From the NCBI GenBank assembly GCA_905331475.1, contig CAJNYU010004256.1, positions 124,001 through 188,000 of the forward strand: a DNA stretch of 64,000 bases, read 5' to 3'. The stretch comes from Rotaria socialis. Lineage: Eukaryota > Rotifera > Eurotatoria > Philodinida > Philodinidae. Below, in pieces: positions 50,584-62,257 of this stretch. The position numbers were made by a program, and so were the translations under genes. The stretch's first letter is position 1. Each line of letters begins with the position of its first letter. The notes under the pieces are model-generated. The model was given only the letters and a program-made list of their open reading frames with translations, had not been told where the DNA came from and did no database searches.

Positions 50584-53001
50584 TTTTCAGCAAGACAAAT
50601 TAGCTAGAAAGTTAAATATATAGTAAAAAAATCTGATAATGAAAATAGACAGGGCATATCCAATAATGTCTACCTAATCGAGCTCGAAAGTCGTTTATGT
50701 TGAATGATACCGAAAGTGAACATCTATTATGAGAACAACCATTAGGAGAGTTTCATTATTCGGTACTACAAGAAGTCGTAACAGTATATTATTGAAATTC
50801 TTCAAAGAAACTTTTAGATACGTAATGAATTTATGAAAATGAGTACATCGGTGTTGTTTTACTCAATTGTTGAGAAAGATCGTTTACTACATTTATACTT
50901 CACTAAGACAATATTTTTAATGTTAACAGTAGTTATCAATTCTTCTTACCTGTTGATGAGTGTATGAATAATTTTGTGTAGTGAATAAAACTGAAAAATT
51001 AAAGTAATATGATCCACGCAAAATTCTTTACTTATATACATAAAAGTATTGTTGCTGAAGTCGTTATCTGTATCAGTTATTTTCCTTTTAATCACAATGA
51101 TGCTGACAATTTTCGTTTTTCAACAGAAAATGATACACCTATCTTATCAATGTTAAGCGACAAAAAGAAAGGGTATCACGTGGACCTTTTACTTTGATTC
51201 TACTCCCATATTCAAGATGATTGCTTGTTCATGCACTTAGCGAGATAACAAAATAGAAACGTAGAAAGATGTTTTCATATGTCACGAGTGACTTGGCCTA
51301 TTCGTCGACATTGCTATTCATTTCTTGCTATTATTTTGGTTCTTAATTATAATAACTTTGCTTATGATTCATAATCAACAGCTGAATATAAATTTGTCTT
51401 CATTTTTTACTCGGATAAATATTGTCTATTGATGTAATAACTGCACAACATTTCTCAATACCAATGTCCATAATTTCCTATGCGCAAATTAATTTTTTTA
51501 TAGCACACACGTAAGAATATCTTCCCTGAACATGAAAAAGAAATTTAGATACAATCATATAAATATTGGCTAAAGTTAACGTTTAATTAACAAATAACTC
51601 ACTTATTAGACAGTGTTGGGTGAAATTCCAAAGTTTATTCAGTAACAGGATACTTTTAAAATTACTTTTGAGTGGCTCAAAAAAGTAAATAGATGTGATA
51701 ATATTATCAAGGATTTCGTTTACACAATATTCTTCGAAGCTTTCAGAAAATCTACTATAATCAATTTCTGATCGAATACTGCGTAAGTCTATATGACAAC
51801 ATGATAGATATTGTCGATGGACGGTTCGCAAATAGGATAATATAATTATACAGATGCGTAGTCATTTGCAAACTGATATGGATGTAGATGATTCACTCCA
51901 TCATTTCTATAACAAATTCACAGATGTATTTGCGCAGTTTATTTTTGACAACTCAATCAAATGAAATAAATGAATCGGTAGTGGACTATCTTCTACAGAA
52001 TTTATGAAGAAGTAAATGCATGTATTCATAGTTTTCTTTAATACGCATGAAAGTATACAAGAATAGAAAGCTATTCAAGGAAATAATTCTTTTTTTGAAC
52101 ATGGATTTTTTCACGTGATAAATATCATTTAGACTTCTACATGAGCATTCTCCACGATAACTTATCGTTTTCACGTGAGTTGCCACCATTTATGCGCGGA
52201 ATTCGTCCACTGGATCGAGATTTGTTGAACGCCACAGATGACCAATTCTTCTAACGTAACAACAACCTAGATATTTGGAAGAAAATAGATATTTGCTTTT
52301 ACAAATGCAACGAAAAACTGAATAAATGTGGAAAAAGTGTGAATAGATCTATCTGTTGTAATGCTTATCAAGTCTTTGGGACTTATATGACAATTTTATG
52401 AAAACTCCTTTAGAAATTTTCAGGTAATCCGTGTCGTAAATCACAGGGAATTTCTAGAGGGAGACTCAGCTATGATAATTATACAGAAAAATAAGGCACA
52501 AGTGAGAATTTTTTTTATATAGTATTTTGACCATGAATAACAAAAACGTGAAAACTATATCCAAAAAGTCAATGTAGCTGATAAAACCTGTCAATACAGA
52601 GCGCCATCTATCAATTTGTTTGCAGTGGGTTACCAGCATAATTATTACAAGTAATTACACTGATTCAAAATATATAAAAGTCATAAGATTTGGCTTAGCT
52701 CCGAAACGTATTTATGAAATGTATTTAGAAATAGTCAGCAAAAACTAAGCATATTCGATCGATTCACATAAGTCACATTCATTCAGTAAGTAGATCATTG
52801 TGAACATGAACATGATGGAAAAATATCAAGGATTCTGATTGGTATTTATACTTGTGCAATTGCCTATCACTAAACAAAAATAATAATCGTCTCATTTGTT
52901 TGATAAATATCTTCATGCTTAATTGATAAACATTTAGTTGATCTTGAATTGGACTTTAAAATATTGGAATAATTCTTAAATTGCAGATGTGCTGATAAAC
53001 T
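50584..53001. other. Divergent intergenic region
   Basis: 2.4 kb lies between divergent starts of the DOPA-dioxygenase-like gene (-) and the NTPDase (+). The sequence is AT-rich, and open frames of 60-80 codons have no recognisable domain. An acceptor-like AATTGCAG at 52986 just before the NTPDase ATG may mark a 5'UTR intron or trans-splice site. Confidence 0.6.
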
Positions 53002-56000
53002 ATGGCATTTCAGATATCCGGCGGTAATAGGAGATATTTAGTGATGACAACATCGGTGGTGTTCAGCTGTTTTCTTTTATGGTTAATGCTAAGCCGGGTA
53101 TGAGTTCTGTTTTTTTCCTTCTTATTGTTAATTTTAACATCTGAAAATTTCTAAATATAAATATTATAATAAAGCAAATAAAATTGAGACCACTCGTTCG
53201 AGTGAGATGTTTTAGATAGAATAGAAAAAACAAACAGAAGAATGAAATTGAATATAGATGGATTACTTGTATATATGCCATATGATTTTATTTATCCTGA
53301 ACAATATAAATATATGCAAGCACTCAAACGCGGTCTTGACCATAAAGGCCATTGTATACTTGAAATGCCATCAGGAACTGGAAAAACCATCACGCTTTTA
53401 TCACTTATTATTGCTTATATGAAACGTTATCCTGATCAATATAACAAATTAGTTTATTGTAGTCGTACAGTACCAGAAATAGAAAAAGTTATGTCAGAAA
53501 TGAAACGTCTGATTGCGTATTATGAAAAAGAATTAAATGAAAAACAAAAATTTATTGGTATTGCAATGAGCTCAAGAAAAAATTTATGTGTTCATCCTGA
53601 AGTCGGTCAATTACGTTTAGGAAAAGAAGTTGATAGTGCATGTATGAATTTAACGGCATCATATATACGTGAACAATCGAAACAGGATAGTTCAATAAAA
53701 ACCTGTTCTTATTACGAACAATATGATATAAATGGACGTGAAGGAAACATTCCATATGGTGTATATAATTTAGAAGATTTGAAATTATATGGCAAAGCAA
53801 AACATTGGTGTCCATATTTTCTTACGCGTTATATATTAACGCATGCAAATGTTATTGTTTATTCTTATCATTATTTATTAGATCCGAAAATTGCTGAAAT
53901 AGTTTCAAAAGAATTACCAAAAACATCAATAATTGTTTTCGATGAAGCACATAATATTGATAATGTTTGTATTGATTCAATGTCAATTACATTGACACGC
54001 AAAATACTTGAACGTGCACAAGCAAATGTTGAAAATCTAAAATTACTGGTTCAAAATCAAAAACAAAATGATGCAAGTCGTTTAAGAACTGAATATGAAA
54101 ATCTTGTTAGAGGTCTGCGTGAACAAGCTATACAACGTGAAACAGATGTTATTCTAACAAATCCAATATTACCGGAACATGTTTTACAAGAAAATATTCC
54201 AGGAAACATTCGACAAGCAGAACATTTTCTTATATTTGTCAAAAGATTTTTAGAATATATGAAAACAAGAATGAATATTCAACATGTTGTTAGAGAATCA
54301 CCACCATCATTTTTAAAAGATTTACAAGTACGTGTTTGTATTGAAAGAAAACCACTAAGATTTTGTTCCGAACGTTTACGTTCATTATTACGTACACTTG
54401 AAACACGTGATATACATATGTATCAACCACTTATGTTACTTTGTAATTTCGCAACAATTATCAGTACATATACAAAAGGCTTTGCATTAATTATTGAACC
54501 TTTTTTTGATAGTAAATCAACAGTTTACAATCCTGTTTTACATTTTGCTTGTCTCGATTCATCTATTGCTATTAAGCCAGTATTCGATCGATTTCAATCG
54601 GTTATCATTACATCAGGTAAAATAAAATTTTAACAACGAAAATATTGTAAAAACTATTTAAATATAATGATGATGATGATGATGATGAAACGAGGAGAAT
54701 CAACGTTTTTTTAAATGCTCAACAGATTAAAATCATAGGATTCTTCATGAATATTTCTGTGTATTATGTTATACGTATGTTAAGAAATAATAGTGAATGA
54801 GAGAGAGAGAGAGAAGCTTATGCTTATTTCTTTATACGCACATACATCGAAATTTATTACAATTAAAATCTTTATTCAACTATGAAATGTACTAGTTTAC
54901 ATAAACTAAATTCTCATATAAAATAATTTTTTTTCTAAAAAATATGATATGTTTTAGCATATTTCTTAATATAATTTATGATTTCAATAGATTGTGTATC
55001 TCGAAAAAAACAATATTTGTTAATGAAAAATATCATCGATCAATAAACAGAAATTGGAGTTTTTCTTTCTTCGAAAAACAGAACCAGATTAACTGATAAT
55101 GTGTTTGAATGAATATGTGAATACTTAATTACAATATCATACTTTTTTTATTAAAATCTATTTAGTTCGAAACATAAATTTCATATTCTTTGTATAGAAT
55201 TCCGTTTGATATATTTCAGCAAAGTCAGCATATTATTGAATATGTCTTTTTTTCGATTTTAATTACCAGTTCAAATACTCGTGCGAATGCTAAAGAAAAA
55301 TTGTCTTTCAAGAAAATCGCATTTGAGTTTGCTAATTGCATTCAAATCATTTCGTACTATCTTCTTTCTAATCTAGAGATTTATCTATAACGGACAATAG
55401 AAAAAACAAGTGATGACAATCATAGTTGAATAAATTTAATCCATTTAATTTTATTATGTTTTAGGTACTCTTTCACCTATTGATATGTATCCAAAAATTC
55501 TTTCATTTACTCCGGCAATTATGGAAACATTTACTATGACATTAACACGTCCATGTATTCTACCGCTGATAGTCACACGAGGCAATGATCAAATAGCAAT
55601 AACATCAAAATTTGAGCTACGTGAAGATCAATCTGTTATTCGTAATTATGGTATTTTACTTATTGAAATGTGTACACATGTGCCTGATGGCATTGTTTGT
55701 TTTTTTACTTCCTACATTTATATGGAACATGTTGTTGCAACATGGTACGAATTAGGCATAATTGGACAAGTTCAAAAATATAAATTGTTATTTATTGAAA
55801 CACCTGATAGTGTTGAAACATCATTAGCATTATATAATTATCAAAAAGCTTGTGATAACGGTCGTGGTGCAGTTTTACTGTCAGTTGCACGTGGTAAAGT
55901 GAGTGAAGGTGTTGATTTTGATAATCATCTTGGTCGATGTGTTATTATGTTCGGTATTCCATATGTTTATACACAATCCCGTATATTACAAGCACGTCTT

Positions 56001-59000
56001 GATTATTTACGAGAAAATTTTCAAATACGTGAAAACGATTTTTTAACATTTGATGCAATGCGTCATGCCGCGCAATGCGTTGGTCGTGTATTACGTGGTA
56101 AAAGTGATTATGGCATTATGATATTTGCAGATAAACGTTTTTTACGTTCGGATAAACGGCAAAAAATTCCAAAATGGATACAAGAATATTTAACTGATAG
56201 TTTAGCTAATTTATCCATTGAAGAATGTGTACAAATTGTTAAAAAATGGCTTAAAGATATGGCACAACCATTAAAACAAGAAGATCAATTAGGAATATCG
56301 TTGTTAACTGAAGAACATCTCTTATCAAATGATGTTTTAAAAAGTCTTCAATAGAGTTCTTCTGATGTTTGATTTCCTTTTTTTCTGAATAAACACGAAA
56401 GTTATCATTTCCTTTAAATTGATTCTCTTGTTTCTTCTAAGATGTTTCTATGTATTTTCTTATTTTATTTCTATTAGGCAAATTCTTCAACACTCAACGC
56501 AATTCGAGATCAAGAGCCAGTTCAAAATGGTCATGCTGCCGATATTAATATATCAAAGGAAAGCGCGAACGACGATTCTGATTTATATTATGGCGTAGTC
56601 ATCGATTGTGGCAGTAGTGGATCAAGACTTTACATTTATATTTGGCCAGAGCATTCAGGAAAACCCGATGAATTATTAAAAATAAAACAATTACTTGATA
56701 AAGAAGGAATGCCAGTAGTTAAAAAAATTGAACCAGGTTATTGATATTTTTTCTTTCAAATACATGTAATAATTATTTTGTTTGACTATTAGGTCTCTCA
56801 TCTATGGCAAAAACACCGATGAATGCAACTGAATATTTAAAATCATTATTGGGTAGGAAGACTTTTTTTGTCATGTTTATTGGTCTATTCTTATAAGAAG
56901 AAATCCTTTTAAAAGAGAATTCTCAGACTAGAATTTACATGTATGCGAAACAGTTATGATCAAAATTTGAATTACAATATACATATGACAGTGTGATGTA
57001 TTGTTTCATAGCAATGAAATCAATGTAAATAATTCAATTGAGCAATAGATGATGAAGAAATTAAAAAGTTATTAAAATCTAATAAAATAGACAGAAATAA
57101 ATTTTTATTCAGTCTACTCCAATTTTTACTCATGATGAACAGTTTAAATTATCTTCCGAAAACAAATGTAGAATTACTTCAAAGTTTTCAAAAGTTAAAA
57201 TCATAATTTCATCAGGATCTACACTCTTTGTTTCTCTTACTTCGATTTACTTATTCTCTGTCTTTTTTAGACTTTGCTGCACAAAGCATTCCTTCAGTTA
57301 AACATGCTGATACACCTTGTAAGTTTTTATGTCTTCTATTATTTTTCTTCTATTACATTTGTTTGTCAAGTGTATATTCTCGCAACAGCTGGTCTTCGTT
57401 TTTTAACACCAAGGTATGAACAACTTTTATAAGTACACCTGATTCGATGTTGTTTTTAATGCATTATAGACAACAAAAACAGTTAATTGACGATTTATTC
57501 AATGATATTATACGAGATTATAAATTTCTAATTGAAAAAACACACATTCAAGTGATTTCAGGTCAACTCGAAGGCATCTATAGTTGGATAGCTATCAATT
57601 ATGTCCTTGGTCGCTTTCAAGATGATACTAGTGAATCAAGTAAATTCAATATAATTGAATTTAAAAAGAAAATATTAGTCTTGTTAATCAATTATGTAGA
57701 GTCAAAAGCTGATGATCATAGGAAATTGAATTCTAAAGGGCGACAAGCTACAGTCGGTGTTCTTGACATGGGTGGTGCATCTGCACAAATAGCCTGTGAG
57801 CTTATTTTTAAATTAATTATTATGAAGAATTACTGTTTTTACTTTTTTTTCTCTAGTCGAAGTTTCAAACTCAGTAAATTATTGTCCTATTTATTTATAT
57901 TATTTCGACTTAATTTTCATATTTTGAGGCATCAGCAGTAGGTCAAGAAGTTGTAGAATATTCCTTAGGTTATGATCAACATCAAGAAATGTTTAAATAT
58001 AAAATCTATGTAACAACATTTCTTGGTTATGGCGCAAATAAAGCATTTGATAATTATATTGATCGCATCATTTCGATTGCTCTACAGTATAAGTATTTGA
58101 ATGATAGATAAAACCTATATATATATATATACTTGCTTAGTGCATCACTTGTCGATTCTCCTCTTATTCGAATCAACGATGCTGATTGTTTACCGCGTGG
58201 TTACTCAAGAAATTATACAAGAAATAATAAAACCATTACAGTAATAGGCGAAGGTGATTTTGTAAATTGTACAAAACATTTAGTTACGTTACTTAATTTA
58301 AATGCAACATGCCTAAAAAAACCATGTTCATTTAATGGTGTTTATCAGCCACAAATAAATTATGACGTGCAAGATTTTTATGGATTTTCAGAATTTTGGT
58401 ATACAATGGAAGGTTTGAACAACAGAATATCATGTGATTTTGTTTTTAATCATTTTTTCATTGAAGATATTTTAAAAATTGGTGGTCCTTATACTCGATT
58501 AGCTTTTCTTAATGCCTCAACAGTAAGTAGGAGAGTGTTAGAAGCTTACTGTCAATATTTATATTATTTTCAGGCGTTTTGCAATGCAAATTGGAATGAT
58601 ATTCGACAGTGGTATAATGATAACTCACATGTAAATGTTAAGACGGACCGTTTAGTGTAAGTCTTTCAATGTTAATATCAATGATATTCGTATAGAGAAT
58701 AAAATATGTAGATTGCTTTGACGTATTTTATTTTGTTATTATTATGTAATTTAATCTTAATGGTAATCAAATAGACAGTTAATACATAGATTTCTTATAT
58801 TTTACTCTACTCATGATTTCATCATGACGACAATATTGCTAATAAAACTATGCTCACAAATGAAATGAGAAGCGATCAAATGTATTATATAAGAGTAGAA
58901 TTGAAATAGCATTATGATTCGATGGCGACATTTTTTATTGTATTTCGAGATAAAAAAACAGCTTTGGCAACGTAGTCGCTTCTTCTTAAAAAAACACTTG

Positions 59001-59496
59001 TTTCAAGTGCAAAGAATGTATTACTAATATGATGTAACAATATTGAATTCTCTATTTAGTTTACAATGTTTTAAATCTGCATGGCTTTACGCATTTCTAC
59101 ATGATGGTTTGAAATTTCCACTAAATTATCAACGTTTACGTTCGGCGTCTCTTATTAACAATAATGATGTTCAATGGACACTTGGTGCTATACTTTATAG
59201 AACTCGATTTTTTCCATTGCGGTCTGTTCTTTTTAAATTATTTGCATACGTATAACTTTACATTGGCGCTTTTTAGAACAATTAATCGAATGAAAAATAC
59301 TCTGCCTAATCATCGATCATATACAAACACAGTGAAAATATCACTTCTGATATGTATAACTTCGATAATATTATTAGTGATATTTTCTGCAAAAAACATT
59401 CGATCATTCATATCTCGTCGTAAAAATTTTCAATCATCGTCTAATACGTTTAACTATCGTTATAAATTATTAACATCATTGACTGCCGATGAATAA
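53002..59496 (+). CDS. ENTPD4: Golgi/lysosomal-type nucleoside diphosphatase (ENTPD4/7-like), hosting XPD in intron 1
   Basis: ENTPD4-type apyrases hydrolyse UDP and related nucleotides in the secretory-pathway lumen. I place 13 exons: 53002-53097, 56478-56736, 56793-56852, 57271-57318, 57371-57413, 57470-57795, 57857-57873, 57929-58086, 58141-58412, 58467-58522, 58574-58656, 59060-59221, 59277-59496. They close in frame at 599 residues (human ENTPD4 616). Exon 1 encodes a signal anchor ([15 protein letters not shown]). The apyrase motifs follow: [41 protein letters not shown] and FYGFSEFWY. Then come [26 protein letters not shown] and a C-terminal membrane segment ([18 protein letters not shown]). 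Exon 2 has no in-frame ATG before the first catalytic motif and is preceded by an in-frame stop, so it needs an upstream exon. Exon 1 fits in phase and in membrane topology. Exon 7 is 17 nt long. Confidence 0.9.
53242..56354 (+). CDS. ERCC2: XPD/ERCC2 DNA helicase of TFIIH
   Basis: XPD is the 5'-3' iron-sulphur helicase of TFIIH, essential for nucleotide excision repair and a structural part of transcription initiation. Two exons, 53242-54616 and 55465-56354, join at ITSG|TLSP (phase 1) and give 754 residues (human 760). Motifs are Walker [17 protein letters not shown], and four cluster cysteines (NLCVHPE, SACMNL, KTCSYY, HWCPYF). Next are DEAHNIDN, the arch domain, then [15 protein letters not shown] and [14 protein letters not shown] in helicase domain 2. 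The start [11 protein letters not shown] aligns with the family's first residue. The whole gene lies inside intron 1 of the NTPDase gene, same strand, 144 nt after that gene's exon 1. It has its own AATAAA at 56388, before the NTPDase acceptor. Confidence 0.98.
54668..54691 (+). repeat. (TGA)n trinucleotide repeat
   Basis: About eight TGA units lie in the XPD intron, 50 nt after the donor. Confidence 0.9.
54799..54814 (+). repeat. (GA)n microsatellite
   Basis: Eight GA units lie in the XPD intron. Confidence 0.9.
56388..56393 (+). terminator. Poly(A) signal of XPD, inside the host gene's intron
   Basis: AATAAA begins 34 nt after the XPD TAG stop and 84 nt before the NTPDase exon 2 acceptor. 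This fits an independently ended XPD transcript inside the host intron. Confidence 0.65.
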
Positions 59497-61327
59497 TTGT
59501 TGCTGCACACTGAGTATTTGAAACTCGAAATAGAAATAACTTTCGTACAATGAACGATTCATATAATAAATAGGTCAATAGTCACTTTACTAAATAAAAA
59601 TTTGAATCCGATCACTACTATTCAACAAAATGAACTGATTTGTTTATCGTTTATCGAAGAATATAGTTAGTCCATATTCATAAGAGACACAGGAATAAAA
59701 AAAACCTGCTTTGAGATATAAGTATTGATGAGCTTTAGAACAAAGTATTTGTACTAGTGACTAAAAGTCAAGGATCTACCGATCTTTTTTCTTTTGATTA
59801 TTCCTTCAGACTTTTCTCGTATCATCCTATACGCGTATGCACAAATGTATGCTTTTCGATTCGTTATATCTTAAGCAAAAAGTTTCAAGTAATAAAACAT
59901 ACTTTTGGAAGTTTTCGTTTAATTTAATCTTGCTTGCTCATGACTAGTATTCTTCAATCTAAGCAAAAGATAGTACTTGATGACAACATTGGGTTTTTTT
60001 AATATACACGTATTATGAATATGGACTATAAAGTATATTTTTTTGGCAATAGTAAACAAACTAGCTTTACAGATCCAATTATATTGAATAAATCCACTAT
60101 TTTGTCGATTCTAGTAAAGTGACTTGCGATCTATTCCAAGTGTTTACGCGTATTTTCTAGACTCTGAAAGTCTATATCTTTTAATGCTGTTACACATTTA
60201 TTTTGATTATTTTGTTAAAATTTTAAAATAAAAGAAGCTCAACTATTTATTTATTATTATTGGTTGGTTGAGGTAAAAGATTAAGAATAACTTCGTATAG
60301 ATTAATTTAGAATTTAAGATAAATGTTTTCTTAATTCCATTTTAAAATCGATCCTACTTGAAAAAGATCAATTCTGCTAAACAAACAATAAGAATCTAAT
60401 AAAAAAAAGCTTGGTATTTATGAAACAATTGCGATGCTAGAATAATCGATCAGATGAAAACTATCGGTGAAGTTGAAATAAACATGAATCGATACGATGA
60501 AAAAATTTCAAATGATTTCATAAATGGCATGAGAGAAACAACAATAATCAAACTTTTGATATATTCGTTTCCAAGAGCTACCGTTTTGTTTCTTGCTTCT
60601 TTTTTCCATGCTTCGAAGAAAGGATATACCGGTGTAAATGAACTCTTCATATAGTTATCGTCCGAAACTGTAAACATTGCGTTGTTGCGTGCTGCATTCA
60701 ATATAATTAGTAATCAAATGTGTACCACGTTGATATATAATTATATCAAATAATAGTAATGATGTACAAAAAAAAGTATTCTTTTGCAAATATGATTTTT
60801 AAAAAGAATAAAATATAAAAGTTTTTTGAATTATCTCGACAGTGATAACGTTCTTATTTCAAAACGGGAAAAAAAATTTTCTACGGAAAAGGTCTGTTAA
60901 GCATTGATTTATTCTAGAAAACAAAAAGCACTCGTTGAATAGTCTTTCAAAGTTATTACTTCATTTAAGAGAAAAAAAAGAACTAGAAAGTTGTCTCCAT
61001 GAAAATTAATAATATAGCCTAGGCTAAAAACATAGTTGTTTCAATGTATAGCTAAATAAAACAACTAAGACATTTTCAAGGTCAAACACTTTTATGATTG
61101 CTCCTATTATATATATATATATATGTAAACTGATTTTGCTCTTCTAGACAAGAAGAACATAATTGACAATTGTATAAGGATCAGTGCATTTGTAAGACAT
61201 AAAATGAGATCATTGATATATAAAATAAAATAAAAAAAAAGATCGTACAAGCAACAAATGAAGATTGAAAATCGTGTCTTTTTTTTTGTTCTATAGTTCA
61301 GGAAAAAATCAGAGCGAAAAAAATAAT
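59497..61327. other. Convergent intergenic region
   Basis: 1.8 kb lies between the 3' ends of the NTPDase (+) and ODF3 (-). It is AT-rich with a short TA run near 61110. Open frames near 60450-60700 overlap on both strands and have no recognisable domain. No gene is supported. Confidence 0.6.
59565..59570 (+). terminator. Putative poly(A) signal of the NTPDase gene
   Basis: AATAAA begins 69 nt after the TAA stop at 59496. Confidence 0.5.
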
Positions 61328-61332
61328 TTATT
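61327..61332 (-). terminator. Poly(A) signal overlapping the ODF3 stop
   Basis: On the minus strand the last codons read GAA TAA followed by A, so AATAAA overlaps the stop codon. Rap1GAP shows the same kind of overlap (TAATAAA at its stop). The 3'UTR would be extremely short. Confidence 0.5.
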
Positions 61333-62257
61333 CTTTGACTTCGACAATAAGTGGAGCTTCATACATCGAATGTCGGATACCAAATGAATAGCCAGGTGCT
61401 TGTTGCTTATGGAGCCAAACTTTTTCAGGTGAATAATTACCAGGACCTGGTTTTTGAGTTGAATCGCCTGGCATTTCATTTCTAGCTATCATACTATAAT
61501 GTGGTGGTTCTTGTTTATAAGTACCCGGTTTCACAACATTATAGGCACCTGAAGAATGTACATATAAATGAAACTCTCAATTAGAATAAGTCAATAGTTA
61601 ACCTGGTCCTGGTGTTCGTTGCAAGTCTTCATCGAAACCACCACGTTTACTACGTCCAGTTAAAGTATATATAGGCGCTTGTTTTTTTACACTTTGAACT
61701 GTTTTACCGAGCATTCCTGGTAAACCATATGCATTAGGTGCTAAAATAGAAGAGGAAAATATATCGATAAAAACAGACAAAATAGAAAAATACCAGGTGT
61801 ATTATCAAGTCCGAAATATTTGTGGCGTGTACCAAATGTATAAGCAGGTGGTGCTTGAAAGACAGTTTTCATTGGTCCTGCCTCTTCAGGTTTATATGCA
61901 CCAGGTCCTATTCAAAATAGTATACAATAGAAATTATGCCACTATTGTTATTGTTATTTTCTTACCAGGATTGAGATCGCCCTTGAGATCACCACGCCGA
62001 GCGTAAAGTGAATATTGTGGTGTTCCATCTTTGCCAGTTCGAGATATTTTTGGATTTGGAAAATAACATGGACCAGGTGATGCTTCATCTTTATATTTAC
62101 CATGTTTAAGACCGAATGAATATGCTGGTTGTTTGGTGTGTACTGAACGTGGGTCATGAGCATTGTTACCTACTAAACCTGGCAACAGATAAACTGGACC
62201 CGGCGTTGAATTCATAGCCGAAATGGGACCACGTGGCTTCGTTTCAGAAAAAACCAT
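61328..62257 (-). CDS. ODF3: Outer dense fibre protein 3 / CIMAP1A (SHIPPO repeats)
   Basis: ODF3 is a microtubule-associated component of sperm tails and cilia built from Pro-Gly-Pro repeats. Four exons, 62257-61966, 61907-61794, 61740-61603 and 61548-61328, join in phase 1 at every boundary and give 254 residues, the same length as human ODF3. Repeats visible are STPGPVYLLP, ASPGPCYF, NPGPGAYKP, RTPGPGAYNV and KPGPGNYSPEKV. Each is followed by an aromatic and basic module such as PAYSFGLKHGKY, PQYSLYARRG, PAYTFGTRHKYF and PGYSFGIRHSMY. Three of the internal joins fall in or next to Pro-Gly motifs, so exons correspond roughly to repeats. Its neighbour to the right, ODAD2, is also ciliary. 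Confidence 0.95.

Larger units (their letters stand above)
54617..55464 (+). other. 848-nt XPD intron with microsatellites
   Basis: The only intron of XPD is AT-rich, with TGA and GA repeat runs near its 5' end. No exon of the host NTPDase gene is evident here. Confidence 0.75.

Noticed and set aside
51583..51831. 82-codon minus-strand frame
   Set aside because: No recognisable domain and no flanking exons in phase; a weak chance of a small lineage-specific gene remains.
56478..56736. XPD and NTPDase as a simple two-gene trans-spliced operon
   Set aside because: A leader spliced at 56478 would leave the NTPDase with no ATG before its first catalytic motif; the upstream signal-anchor exon at 53002 explains the gene better.
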